DNA of 35,144 bases. Source: an uncultured Prevotella sp. (GTDB lineage: Bacteria; Bacteroidota; Bacteroidia; Bacteroidales; Bacteroidaceae). The position numbers and the translations under genes are program-made. The DNA is taken from contig CAMNPN010000124.1 in the NCBI GenBank assembly GCA_946548085.1, positions 1 through 35,144 on the forward strand, read 5' to 3'. Positions 22,958 through 31,562 of the stretch are shown here, in pieces. The notes beneath the pieces are model-generated. The model saw only the letters and a list, made by a program, of their open reading frames with translations, searched no databases and was not told where the DNA came from. The stretch's first letter is position 1; each line of letters starts with the position of its first letter.

Positions 22958-25945
22958 ATGAGCACGGAAAGAACCTTGGATCCGGTGCAGCCGGATCAGA
23001 CGGATCAGACGTTACGGCCGGATAATGATACGACGATGCGCCCCACGACCATCGAACCAGAGGCGTCTCAGAACGAAGGTACGGCGCGAGCTGACGGTAA
23101 AGAAGCATCAAATGAGGATGTAAAGGAAGAAAGTTTCATCCTCAAAGGTGTCTTGTATCGGCTGGTTCGTGTGCTGAGCAATAACTCTGGGGAGGCACAG
23201 GTGTTCCTAGTGGAACATGATGGGGAGACTTATGTGCTGAAGATTTATTATCCCAACTTCGACGTCAATAAGAAGATTCTTCAGGCCGTCTATAATTTCG
23301 GCTTCGAGATGATTGTCAGGGTGTACGACTTCGGCAAGACCTATGTCGACGGCAAGCATCGTTACTACGAACTGATGGAATATCTGAAGGGCGGCACGCT
23401 GTCGGAGTTTCGCATGAATGGCGACCAGGACAAGTTCCGCCGCATAGCCCTTCAGGGTGCTGCAGCCCTGGCCTATTGTCACCAGAGTAACATCCTCCAC
23501 AAGGATGTCAAACCCAGCAATTTCTTCTTCCGCGACAAGGAACATACGGAACTTGTGCTGGGCGACTTTGGCATCTCGGCTTTGCTGGGTCAGGATGGGA
23601 GGGCTCATAAGACCTCTCAGGCCCGGACGCCTATTTATGCTGCCCCGGAGATGTATGCCGACGTCATCGACGGCGTGGTGGAGGTGACACCTGCTGCCGA
23701 CTTCTACTCACTGGGTATCACCCTCATGGCACTGTGGCTGGGCGAGTCGCCCATGAGCAGCAACGAGCGGGTGATGATGCGGCAGAAGAACGAGGGGCGT
23801 CTTCCGCATATCAACGAACTGCCGGAACGCGTCAGACTGATCGTACAGGGCCTGACGGTGGTAAATCCCGCCAAGCGCTGGGGGTACAATGAGGTGGAGG
23901 AGTGGTTCCTCGGCGGGACACCGAAGGTTGACCTCTCGTCACCGTTCCTGAAGTACAAGAGCTTCATCGTCGACCCAGACCGTAATCTCGTGGCCGACAA
24001 TATCCACGAACTGATTCCCCTGTTGCTCGACAACGAGAAACTGGCAATGGGCTATCTATACAACGGCCGTATCAGCAGTTGGCTGGAGTCGTGCGGCAAC
24101 CAGAAGCTCAGCACCATCGTCCGCGACATTGTCGTGAACCGCTATCCTGTCGACCAGCATGCAGGTCTCATGGCTGCTGTCTATGCCATGGAGCCCACCT
24201 ATCCTTATAAAGATGTGAGAGGAAATCTGTGTGACGATATCCACAGTGTGGCAATCTCGCTGCTGAGCTACCAGAAGGAGTACGGGCTCCTGCTGACCAA
24301 TCCGAACGACAGCCTCTTCCTCTATCTGGAGTCGCATACCAAGTGCAATGTGGATCGTATCCGTTCCTATTTCGCCAAGAATGATGACTCGCAGACCCAG
24401 GTGGCTGTTATCAGAACGGCCTATGAGATTGACCCGGAGATACCATTGCTGCCGCGCTATCCGACATCTTCGCTGAAGGAGATAGTAAAAACATTCGGCA
24501 AGGAGAAACTGAGCGAAGACGACTGGCACAGTCTGACTGACGGGCGGCTGTTGTCGTGGATGTACAGTCATGAGGACCGGATGGCCTGTGAGAGCCTGAG
24601 GATCCTGACAGCAGGACAGCCTTATTCAGAGACGCTGGCTTATAAGGTGCTGTACAACCTTGACCGCGATGCCGCTTATGACCTGAAACGTACTTTCACG
24701 CCAACCCAGATTGGTGAGTACCTCTCTGACCGTCTGAAGAATGTAGAGCACCTCGGAGAGAAAGAGTTCAACGAGGAGATGAACGACTTCACGGACATGA
24801 ACGGCCGTTTCAGTTACTATGCCCAGCTGCACGGCTGGACGGAGATACTCAACGAGTATAACCGTTGCTTCGACCTGAAGAGCGAAGAGAATCGTGAGCG
24901 GCTGGGACTCTACGACTATCGCACGGCCATCTACCGCTTCTGCCGTATCCTTGGTGTGACGCCCGTCTACCAGATGCCCGACGGCACAGAATATGCTGAT
25001 GGTCTCAACCTGAGCATCCACAACAATTCTCAGGTACGTAGTGAGATACGCAACGGCTCTTTCGCACAGTGGCTCTCCGTATTCTATCATGAGAATCCGC
25101 ATTCTGACTTTTCCGAGGCCTATTCCTACGAGCGGTCGTTGGAACAATGGCTGAAGAAGTTGGGCGAGATAGACATTGCATATCCTTACTATAAGCGTTT
25201 CATCGATGCCTGTGAGGAGACAACGAAGCGGGTGACGAACGTCCGCGACAACTGGCAAAGGGCCAAGGGTAGGGAACAGCTGTGGCGCACTGTGTTCTTT
25301 TCGCTCTGCGGCATCTGGATCCTGCTGGTGCTCATCTTTGGTGTCAAGGACCGTACCTATCTGCTCGACCACACCTTCCTCTGCATTGGCCTGCCACTGG
25401 GAGGCATGACAGGTGTCATCGTCGGCACGAGGGCCTACTTCCGCGGATACGACTTCCTCTTCTCGTGCCTATGGGGCCTGGCAGGAGCGTTCTCTGCTTT
25501 TATACCTATTATTATTCTTAAATATATAGGGCAGTCGCATCCGGGTCTGTTCAACGTGACAATCATCTTGATCACCTTGGCGTATATGCTGGTCTGTCAT
25601 CTGACAGATTTCCGTGGCGATGAGAAGGCCGACAGTAAACTGATTGCTGAGGTGCTTGATAATGATGTGAAGTCGACGTTGCTGGAGCCGTTGTACTATA
25701 CCTTCAAGACAAAGTCGTATAAGTATAATGGCTCTAAGTTCGGTGTGTTGAACGACGTGACCGATCAGGTGCGCTCCATCAGTGGTGAGAGCGTGCTACA
25801 CTACGTGTTGTGGAGCATACTTGCCTTTATCTTTGTGCTGAATTTCATCATCTTCAGCCCAAGCCTGTTGAATGTCAACAACCCGGATAAGATAAGTTTC
25901 TCTCCCTCTGATGTGGTTAGACAATTAGAAAAAGATGTAGAATAA
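22958..25945 (+). CDS. membrane-anchored Ser/Thr protein kinase
   Basis: Residues about 60-320 form a Hanks-type kinase. Features are the ATP-binding lysine in YVLKIYYP (near 95), the catalytic loop HKDVKPSN (181-188, standing for HRDxKxxN), DFG at 203-205 and YAAPE near 227-231. The glycine-rich loop is weak (NNSGEAQVFLV). The 60 residues before it are acidic and Thr/Pro-rich, with TLDP, TLRP, TMRP and TIEP. About 450 helical residues without a known domain follow. Near the C-terminus hydrophobic segments lie at about 778-795, 803-825, 832-850, 857-877 and 945-965, indicating membrane anchoring. The kinase catalytic residues look complete, so activity is likely. The stop overlaps the next start (TAATG). 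Confidence 0.92.
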   Translation: MSTERTLDPVQPDQTDQTLRPDNDTTMRPTTIEPEASQNEGTARADGKEASNEDVKEESFILKGVLYRLVRVLSNNSGEAQVFLVEHDGETYVLKIYYPNFDVNKKILQAVYNFGFEMIVRVYDFGKTYVDGKHRYYELMEYLKGGTLSEFRMNGDQDKFRRIALQGAAALAYCHQSNILHKDVKPSNFFFRDKEHTELVLGDFGISALLGQDGRAHKTSQARTPIYAAPEMYADVIDGVVEVTPAADFYSLGITLMALWLGESPMSSNERVMMRQKNEGRLPHINELPERVRLIVQGLTVVNPAKRWGYNEVEEWFLGGTPKVDLSSPFLKYKSFIVDPDRNLVADNIHELIPLLLDNEKLAMGYLYNGRISSWLESCGNQKLSTIVRDIVVNRYPVDQHAGLMAAVYAMEPTYPYKDVRGNLCDDIHSVAISLLSYQKEYGLLLTNPNDSLFLYLESHTKCNVDRIRSYFAKNDDSQTQVAVIRTAYEIDPEIPLLPRYPTSSLKEIVKTFGKEKLSEDDWHSLTDGRLLSWMYSHEDRMACESLRILTAGQPYSETLAYKVLYNLDRDAAYDLKRTFTPTQIGEYLSDRLKNVEHLGEKEFNEEMNDFTDMNGRFSYYAQLHGWTEILNEYNRCFDLKSEENRERLGLYDYRTAIYRFCRILGVTPVYQMPDGTEYADGLNLSIHNNSQVRSEIRNGSFAQWLSVFYHENPHSDFSEAYSYERSLEQWLKKLGEIDIAYPYYKRFIDACEETTKRVTNVRDNWQRAKGREQLWRTVFFSLCGIWILLVLIFGVKDRTYLLDHTFLCIGLPLGGMTGVIVGTRAYFRGYDFLFSCLWGLAGAFSAFIPIIILKYIGQSHPGLFNVTIILITLAYMLVCHLTDFRGDEKADSKLIAEVLDNDVKSTLLEPLYYTFKTKSYKYNGSKFGVLNDVTDQVRSISGESVLHYVLWSILAFIFVLNFIIFSPSLLNVNNPDKISFSPSDVVRQLEKDVE

Positions 25946-28900
25946 TGGTTTGTGAGAATTGTCATAAGGAAAACAGAAGCGTAGCTAAATTCTGTAAGTG
26001 GTGTGGGCACCCCCTCGCCAGCAGGGATTTGCTCGACCGCCTGGTAGGGCTCGACGAGGTGAAGCGGCAGCTGAAGACAATCGTGAACACGTATACCTAC
26101 CTTCAGTCCCGTAAGGACATTGCCAAGGTTCGCATATCTGTCAATGCCATTGTTATTGGTGAGACAGGAACGGGTAAGACCATGCTTGCTGAGATTCTTC
26201 GTGACTATTTCTACCAGCATAAGATCATAGAGAAGCCGAAGCTGACGATGGTTGATGCCGTCGACTATCAGCGGTTTGTCGATAAATGGGACGATAACAT
26301 CAAGAAGGCCAAGGGCGGAATACTGTTCTTCGACAATGTGCAGAAGCTGCTGCCCGACAAGTACTCCAATCAGGTGAACCCCCTTGACAAGCTGTTCGTG
26401 GAGATGGACAAGTGGGAGGATAACCCCATCGTGGTGATCTCTGGCCTGTCGAAAGGACTGGAAGACTTCCTCGAAAGCAATCCTGCCATCGTCAACCGTT
26501 TCAAGTACACCTTCCGTCTTCCCACGCCAGGCTATCATGAACTGGCAGACATCTGTAAGCTGAACCTGCGTACGAAGTATGGTATCACCAAGTTCTCGCA
26601 GGAAGCCGAGAACCAGCTCTCGCGCTATTTCAAGTACCAGGTGAAGATTAAGGACGAGCTCTTCGGCAACGGCCATCTTGCCAACAAGACGGCAGAGGAT
26701 ATCTTCACGCAGTTCATCAGCCGTGGGGCCGATGCCACTCAGGTGGAACGCGACGATATCAAGGGTTATGTGCCTGAGGAGCGCACTGTCGAGGATATCC
26801 TCAAGGATCTCGACAGGTTTATCGGCATGGACGAAGTGAAGAGTGCCGTCCGAGAGATGGCTTACTCGGTGCAGAATGCTCTGCAAAGGGCTGAACGCGG
26901 ACTGGGAGAGCAGGAGAAGATGTCGATGCATATCATCCTGACTGGTAATCCTGGAACGGGTAAGACGACCATCGCCAGAAAACTCGGCGAGATACTGGCA
27001 TCGGTAGGTTACCTCGACAGTGGTCATGTGGTGGAGGTGGACCGTGCAAAGATGGTGAGCCCCTATCAGGGGGAGACCCCCAAGGTGGTAGACCGTCTGT
27101 GCGACAAGGCCATGGGTGGAATCCTCTTCGTCGATGAGGCCTATACCCTTGCACCGTTGAATGCCTCGGGAGAACGTGACAATCAGGGGGCACAGGCTCT
27201 TGAAAAACTGATGAAGCGTATGGAGGACGACCGTGGGAAGTTTATCGTCATCGCCGCAGGCTATCGGATGGAGATGGAGAACCTCTTCCGTATCAATCCG
27301 GGCTTCCGCAGCCGCTTCAACTATTTCCTCGATATTAAGGACTACACGCCAGACCAGCTGTTCCAGATAATGCTTGTCTTCGCTAAAGACAAGAAGTATA
27401 TCTTCTCCAAAGAGGGCGAGGAACTGACCAGGAAGATGATCACGGAGATGTATAACTCCCGTGACAAGGATTTTGCCAACGGCCGTACCATGCGCTCACT
27501 CTTCGACCAGATATGCAAGAAGCAAGCCCAGCGTCTACAGGGTGCGAGCATCGCCAGCATGACAAACGAGGAGCTGATGACCATCATGGCGGAGGATATT
27601 CCTTATGAGGCACCAAAGTCGGTGGATATCTCCGACTGCCTGGCAAAGCTCGACGGACTGGTGGGTCTCACAGCTGTGAAGAAGGAGGTGTCGAACCTGG
27701 CATCCTTCCTGAACCTGCAGATCAAGCGTGGCGAAACCAATACCTTCCAAGGCAAGCATTATGTCTTCACTGGTAATCCCGGTACGGGTAAGACTACCGT
27801 CGCCCGTATCATGGCCGATGTCTTCAGGACTCTCGGTATCGTCGCCAAGGGCCAGTTGGTCGAGGCCGACCGCTCTAAGCTGGTGGCAGGCTTCTCCGGG
27901 CAGACAGCCATCAAGACCAACCAGCTGGTGGATCAGGCCATGGGTGGCGTGCTGTTCATCGATGAGGCCTACACACTTAAGTCGGGCGATGGCGACACCT
28001 TCGGTTCGGAAGCCATCGACACGCTGCTCAAACGACTGGAAGACGACCGCGGCAAGTTTATCTGTATTGTGGCCGGCTATACCGATCAGATGCACGACTT
28101 CATCGACTCGAACCCAGGTCTGAAGAGTCGTTTCACACAGACAATCCACTTCGACGACTATACACCCGACGAGTTGACGGAGATATTCCTTAATCTGGCA
28201 AAGAGCAAGAACTTCAATGTCGACGAGGAGACCCGTGCGGCCATCCATCGCCAGTTTGAGCAACTCTACCTGCGCCGGGATAAGAACTTCGGAAATGCCC
28301 GTGAGGCCAGAAGGGTGTTCGACGAGGCTGTCGAGCGGCAGAGTCAGCGACTGGTGAAGCTGATGAATGATCCCGGCTTCCAGGAGAGTGATATGTATAG
28401 CTTGACGACCGACGATCTGCCCATGGCACAGAGCGAGGCAGCCCGTCCGCTCGACGAGGTGCTCAACGAACTTGATGAGTTTGTGGGCATGCGCTCTGTA
28501 AAGAACTCTATCCGCCGGCTGGCCGTACAGAGCATGTTCATGAAGCAGCGTGCCGCCATGGGGGCCGGAAAGGTTCAGCAGATGGCGATGAACTTCATAC
28601 TGACAGGTAATCCCGGAACGGGAAAGACCTCTATCGCCAGGAAGATGGGTGAGATACTCCAGGCAATGGATATCCTGCCTACGTCGAGGGTGTTGGAGGT
28701 GAGCCGTGCCACCTTGGTTGGAAAGTATATGGGTGAGACGCCGAAGATCGTCAACAATATGTGTGACAAGGCTATCGGCGGCATCCTGTTCATCGACGAG
28801 GCCTACACCCTCAGCGAAGGCACTGACCAGTATGGCAAGGAGGCCATCGACACGCTGATGAAACGGATGGAAGACGATCGTGGTAAGTTCGTGGTGATCG

Positions 28901-29262
28901 CTGCAGGCTATAAGGATAAGATGGAGATTTTCCTCCAGACGAATCCTGGCCTCGCCAGCCGCTTCACCCATAAACTGCATATCGACGACTATAACGAAGA
29001 TGAGCTGCTGGCTATCTTTAAGCATATGGCTCAGAAGGAGCAATACACGCTCACACCGCCGGCAGAGTTCAAGGCTCTCGATACCATCTACAGGATGGTG
29101 CTGGCCAAGGATGAGTCGTGGGGTAATGCCCGTGAGATGCGTAACCTGCTCGACACGACAGTGCAGAAGTTGTCGCTCCGCGTGTCGCAGATGCCGAGTG
29201 ACCAGGTGACGAAGGAGACCTACCAGCTCATCTTGCCCGAGGATATTTCAATCAGTAAATAG
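25945..29262 (+). CDS. zinc ribbon plus four tandem CbxX/CfxQ-type AAA+ modules
   Basis: The N-terminus has a zinc ribbon (CENC at 3-6 and CKWC near 17-20). Four AAA+ modules follow, with Walker A motifs GETGTGKT near residue 72 and GNPGTGKT near 334, 610 and 888. Walker B is FVDEAYTL or FIDEAYTL in modules 2-4, but FFDNVQKL in module 1, where the catalytic Glu is Asn. Arginine fingers (GFRSRF, GLKSRF, GLASRF) are kept in modules 2-4. Modules 2-4 resemble CbbX (Rubisco activase) and EccA of type VII secretion, which remodel protein complexes as hexamers. At 1105 residues it is far larger than single-module CbbX of about 300. It overlaps the kinase gene by one base, implying coupled translation. 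A remodelling role governed by the neighbouring kinase and phosphatase is an inference. Confidence 0.92.
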   Translation: MVCENCHKENRSVAKFCKWCGHPLASRDLLDRLVGLDEVKRQLKTIVNTYTYLQSRKDIAKVRISVNAIVIGETGTGKTMLAEILRDYFYQHKIIEKPKLTMVDAVDYQRFVDKWDDNIKKAKGGILFFDNVQKLLPDKYSNQVNPLDKLFVEMDKWEDNPIVVISGLSKGLEDFLESNPAIVNRFKYTFRLPTPGYHELADICKLNLRTKYGITKFSQEAENQLSRYFKYQVKIKDELFGNGHLANKTAEDIFTQFISRGADATQVERDDIKGYVPEERTVEDILKDLDRFIGMDEVKSAVREMAYSVQNALQRAERGLGEQEKMSMHIILTGNPGTGKTTIARKLGEILASVGYLDSGHVVEVDRAKMVSPYQGETPKVVDRLCDKAMGGILFVDEAYTLAPLNASGERDNQGAQALEKLMKRMEDDRGKFIVIAAGYRMEMENLFRINPGFRSRFNYFLDIKDYTPDQLFQIMLVFAKDKKYIFSKEGEELTRKMITEMYNSRDKDFANGRTMRSLFDQICKKQAQRLQGASIASMTNEELMTIMAEDIPYEAPKSVDISDCLAKLDGLVGLTAVKKEVSNLASFLNLQIKRGETNTFQGKHYVFTGNPGTGKTTVARIMADVFRTLGIVAKGQLVEADRSKLVAGFSGQTAIKTNQLVDQAMGGVLFIDEAYTLKSGDGDTFGSEAIDTLLKRLEDDRGKFICIVAGYTDQMHDFIDSNPGLKSRFTQTIHFDDYTPDELTEIFLNLAKSKNFNVDEETRAAIHRQFEQLYLRRDKNFGNAREARRVFDEAVERQSQRLVKLMNDPGFQESDMYSLTTDDLPMAQSEAARPLDEVLNELDEFVGMRSVKNSIRRLAVQSMFMKQRAAMGAGKVQQMAMNFILTGNPGTGKTSIARKMGEILQAMDILPTSRVLEVSRATLVGKYMGETPKIVNNMCDKAIGGILFIDEAYTLSEGTDQYGKEAIDTLMKRMEDDRGKFVVIAAGYKDKMEIFLQTNPGLASRFTHKLHIDDYNEDELLAIFKHMAQKEQYTLTPPAEFKALDTIYRMVLAKDESWGNAREMRNLLDTTVQKLSLRVSQMPSDQVTKETYQLILPEDISISK

Positions 29263-29288
29263 TAAATCAGTAAATCGAAAATAGTAAT
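29251..29288 (+). repeat. period-7 tract between AAA and FHA genes
   Basis: Units of AGTAAAT and related 7-8 base words begin in the last codons of the AAA gene and run up to the ATG of the FHA gene. They are related to the tracts at 17831 and 30594. Confidence 0.5.
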
Positions 29289-29843
29289 ATGATAGTTTGT
29301 CCGACTTGCAAAGAAGAGATCGACGACGATTCCCGCTATTGCGACCAGTGTGGTCAGGCTCTGCTGTACTGTAACCAGTGCGGCAGGGTGGGCATTGGTC
29401 GGCGATGTACCTATTGCGGAGGCCTCATGGTGGCGCCAGGCAATGAGGCGCAGCATGCAACGAACGATGGTGTCGCCTCCGTGGGGTATGCCACTTACGG
29501 GTCACTCCGGCAGGATGACTCTCGGCAGGGCGTAGGTGGCAGCATGCCTGTGCTGACACTCGCCAACGACAGCTTGAACATCCGCATAGTAGCCATGAAC
29601 GGGGCCATCATCGGCCGTCGAAAAGGGCCTTATACGCAGTTCTTCGAGAAACAGGCCTACGTCTCGGGTGTTCATGCCCAGCTTATGTATAATCCTGGAA
29701 CGGGATGGTGCGTTGTCGACAAGCACTCTTCCAACGGTACAAAGCTGAACCAGCGCCAGATACAGCCCGACGTGAACATGACTTTGAACAATGGGGATAT
29801 CCTCACAATCGCCAATGTCAACTTGCAGGTAATTATTAGGTAA
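29289..29843 (+). CDS. zinc-ribbon FHA-domain protein
   Basis: Residues 1-45 hold two zinc ribbons (CPTCKE, CDQCGQ, CNQCGR, CTYCGG). A Gly/Ser-rich linker follows, then an FHA domain at about 95-184. The FHA core motifs are GRRKGPY, SGVHAQLMYN (Ser and His of the phosphothreonine pocket), VDKHSSNGTKLN (the SSNGT of the family) and NNGDILTIANVN. FHA domains read phosphothreonine, so this is the probable reader of marks written by the kinase and erased by the PP2C next to it. The N-terminal ribbons resemble those of the first island gene and of the AAA protein, suggesting common partners. The PP2C gene follows after seven bases. Confidence 0.92.
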   Translation: MIVCPTCKEEIDDDSRYCDQCGQALLYCNQCGRVGIGRRCTYCGGLMVAPGNEAQHATNDGVASVGYATYGSLRQDDSRQGVGGSMPVLTLANDSLNIRIVAMNGAIIGRRKGPYTQFFEKQAYVSGVHAQLMYNPGTGWCVVDKHSSNGTKLNQRQIQPDVNMTLNNGDILTIANVNLQVIIR

Positions 29844-29850
29844 TGTAAGG

Positions 29851-30597
29851 ATGATGATAATAGATATATCAGCCGCCAGTTGGACTGGACGTGTGAGGAG
29901 CCAGAACGAGGATATGATATTGGTGGCTGACCGTTTTATACGAGAAGACAGTTTAAAGACACAGGCAGTCGTCGACGGCGACGACCGCTTGCTGATAGCA
30001 GTGGCCGATGGCATGGGAGGCCATAACCGTGGCGATGTCGCCAGCAGCGACACCCTGCACAATCTGCAGTACTTCTTCTACGACATCCCGGCGTGCCTCA
30101 CAGCAGGCGATTTCAACGAGGCTATCGTGGGATGGCTGGAGTCCATCAATAACTATGTCGCTGCGAAAGGACGTGCCGACGAGCAATTCAAGGGCATGGG
30201 AACAACACTTGTAGGCTTTGCCTATTACAATAGTAACTTCTACTCGATGAACTGTGGTGACAGCCGGCTCTATCGCTTCAATGACCATCAACTGGTTCAG
30301 ATGACGACAGACCACTCCCTGAGCAATATAGACGCAAACGAGAAGCATTCTAACGTCATCACCAACTGTATTGGTGGAGGATTCAACTCTTCCTTTATTG
30401 ATATGGTGCAGATAACGGCTATGGTCAAGAGCGGCGATCTCTTCCTGCTCTGTAGCGACGGACTGACGGACATGCTCGACGATGCGGCAATCAGTGAGCT
30501 GTTAGCGCAGGGTGCCGATGCCAGTGCCCTCTGTAGTGCGGCCATCGAGGCGGGGGGTATCGACAATGTCTCCTGTTGTGTGATAACTGTCAAATAG
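29851..30597 (+). CDS. PP2C-type Ser/Thr phosphatase
   Basis: A 248-residue stand-alone PPM/PP2C phosphatase. The metal-binding and catalytic motifs are intact: RVRSQNED near residues 14-21, VADGMGGHNRGDVAS, GTTLVGFAYY, MNCGDSRLYR, LCSDGLTDML and IDNVSCCVI at the end. No membrane segment or signal peptide is present, so it works in the cytosol on manganese or magnesium. It is the last gene of the island and the natural counterpart of the kinase. A second ATG immediately follows the first at 29854. The repeat tract and metA come after it. Confidence 0.95.
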   Translation: MMIIDISAASWTGRVRSQNEDMILVADRFIREDSLKTQAVVDGDDRLLIAVADGMGGHNRGDVASSDTLHNLQYFFYDIPACLTAGDFNEAIVGWLESINNYVAAKGRADEQFKGMGTTLVGFAYYNSNFYSMNCGDSRLYRFNDHQLVQMTTDHSLSNIDANEKHSNVITNCIGGGFNSSFIDMVQITAMVKSGDLFLLCSDGLTDMLDDAAISELLAQGADASALCSAAIEAGGIDNVSCCVITVK

Positions 30598-30643
30598 TAA
30601 ATCGTAAATCAGTAGATTGTAAATAGAAAATAGTAAATACTAA
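30594..30643 (+). repeat. period-7 tract between PP2C gene and metA
   Basis: Seven-base units AGTAAAT, CGTAAAT, AGTAGAT, TGTAAAT, AGAAAAT and AGTAAAT fill the entire gap, with one extra base. No core or inverted arm is visible. No promoter is recognisable here, so metA may be read from the island promoter or from within the PP2C gene. Confidence 0.6.
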
Positions 30644-30644
30644 G

Positions 30645-31562
30645 ATGCCATTAAGATTACCAGATAAACTTCCGGCTATAGACCTGTTGAAGCATGAGAA
30701 TATCTTTGTGATGGACGATACCAGGGCACACGCTCAGGACATCCGTCCGCTAAAGATTGCCATCCTGAACCTGATGCCGCTGAAGATTACCACAGAGACA
30801 GACCTTATTCGTCTGCTCTCCAACACACCGTTACAGTTGGATATCAGCTTCATGAAGTTGAAGAGTCATACGCCGAAGAACACGCCGATAGAGCACATGA
30901 TGATGTTCTACCGCGACTTTGCCGAGATGCGTCACGAGAAATATGACGGTATGATCATCACGGGTGCTCCTGTAGAGCAGTTGGAGTATGAGGAGGTGGG
31001 CTACTGGGACGAGATCACTGAAATCTTCGAGTGGGCAAGGACTCACGTCACCAGTACCTTATATATTTGTTGGGCTGCACAGGCAGGACTCTATTTCCAC
31101 TATGGGGTACCCAAGTATCCGTTGCCGATGAAGATGTTCGGCATCTTCCCGCAGAAGCCGCTGGATCCGAAGCTGCCCATCTTCCGAGGTTTCGATGATG
31201 TGTTCATGATGCCTCACAGCCGCCATACCGAGATACGTCGTGAGGATATCCTCGCTAAACCCGACCTCACGCTTATTTCCGAGTCGGAGGAGAGCGGCGT
31301 CAGCATCGTCATGGCCAGAGGCGGAAGAGAGTTCTTCATCACAGGCCATCTGGAGTATGCGCCGAACACGCTCGACAATGAATATAAGCGCGACAAGGAT
31401 ATCCGTAAAGACGTGGCGCCTCCGCTGCACTATTACAAGAATGACAATCCCGCCAATCCCCCGCTGGTCACCTGGCGCTCTCATGCGAACCTCTTCTATA
31501 CCAATTGGGTGAACTACTACGTCTATCAGGAGACTCCTTATAATATTGATGACATCACTTGA
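30645..31562 (+). CDS. metA: homoserine O-acetyltransferase of the MetA family
   Basis: MetA-family enzymes acylate homoserine for methionine synthesis. The catalytic cysteine is Cys142 (LYICWAAQAGLYFHYGVPKY), and the His-Glu pair is in FITGHLEYAPNTL. Residue 111 is Glu (TGAPVEQLEYEEVGYW). In this family Glu111 marks acetyl-CoA use and Gly111 succinyl-CoA use, so O-acetylhomoserine is the predicted product despite the common succinyltransferase annotation. The length of 305 residues is normal. The U32 gene begins inside its last codons, giving tight coupling. Confidence 0.95.
   Translation: MPLRLPDKLPAIDLLKHENIFVMDDTRAHAQDIRPLKIAILNLMPLKITTETDLIRLLSNTPLQLDISFMKLKSHTPKNTPIEHMMMFYRDFAEMRHEKYDGMIITGAPVEQLEYEEVGYWDEITEIFEWARTHVTSTLYICWAAQAGLYFHYGVPKYPLPMKMFGIFPQKPLDPKLPIFRGFDDVFMMPHSRHTEIRREDILAKPDLTLISESEESGVSIVMARGGREFFITGHLEYAPNTLDNEYKRDKDIRKDVAPPLHYYKNDNPANPPLVTWRSHANLFYTNWVNYYVYQETPYNIDDIT

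Noticed and set aside
27535..29043. Long open frame antisense to the AAA+ gene (also smaller ones antisense to Fic, ffh, kinase and U32 genes)
   Set aside because: The sense strand has unmistakable AAA+ motifs. The antisense frames show no recognisable domain and follow from codon bias of high-GC sense genes.
21999..30597. Type VI or type VII secretion regulatory cluster
   Set aside because: The kinase/FHA/PP2C and EccA-like AAA content is suggestive, but no secretion structural gene is present in the window.
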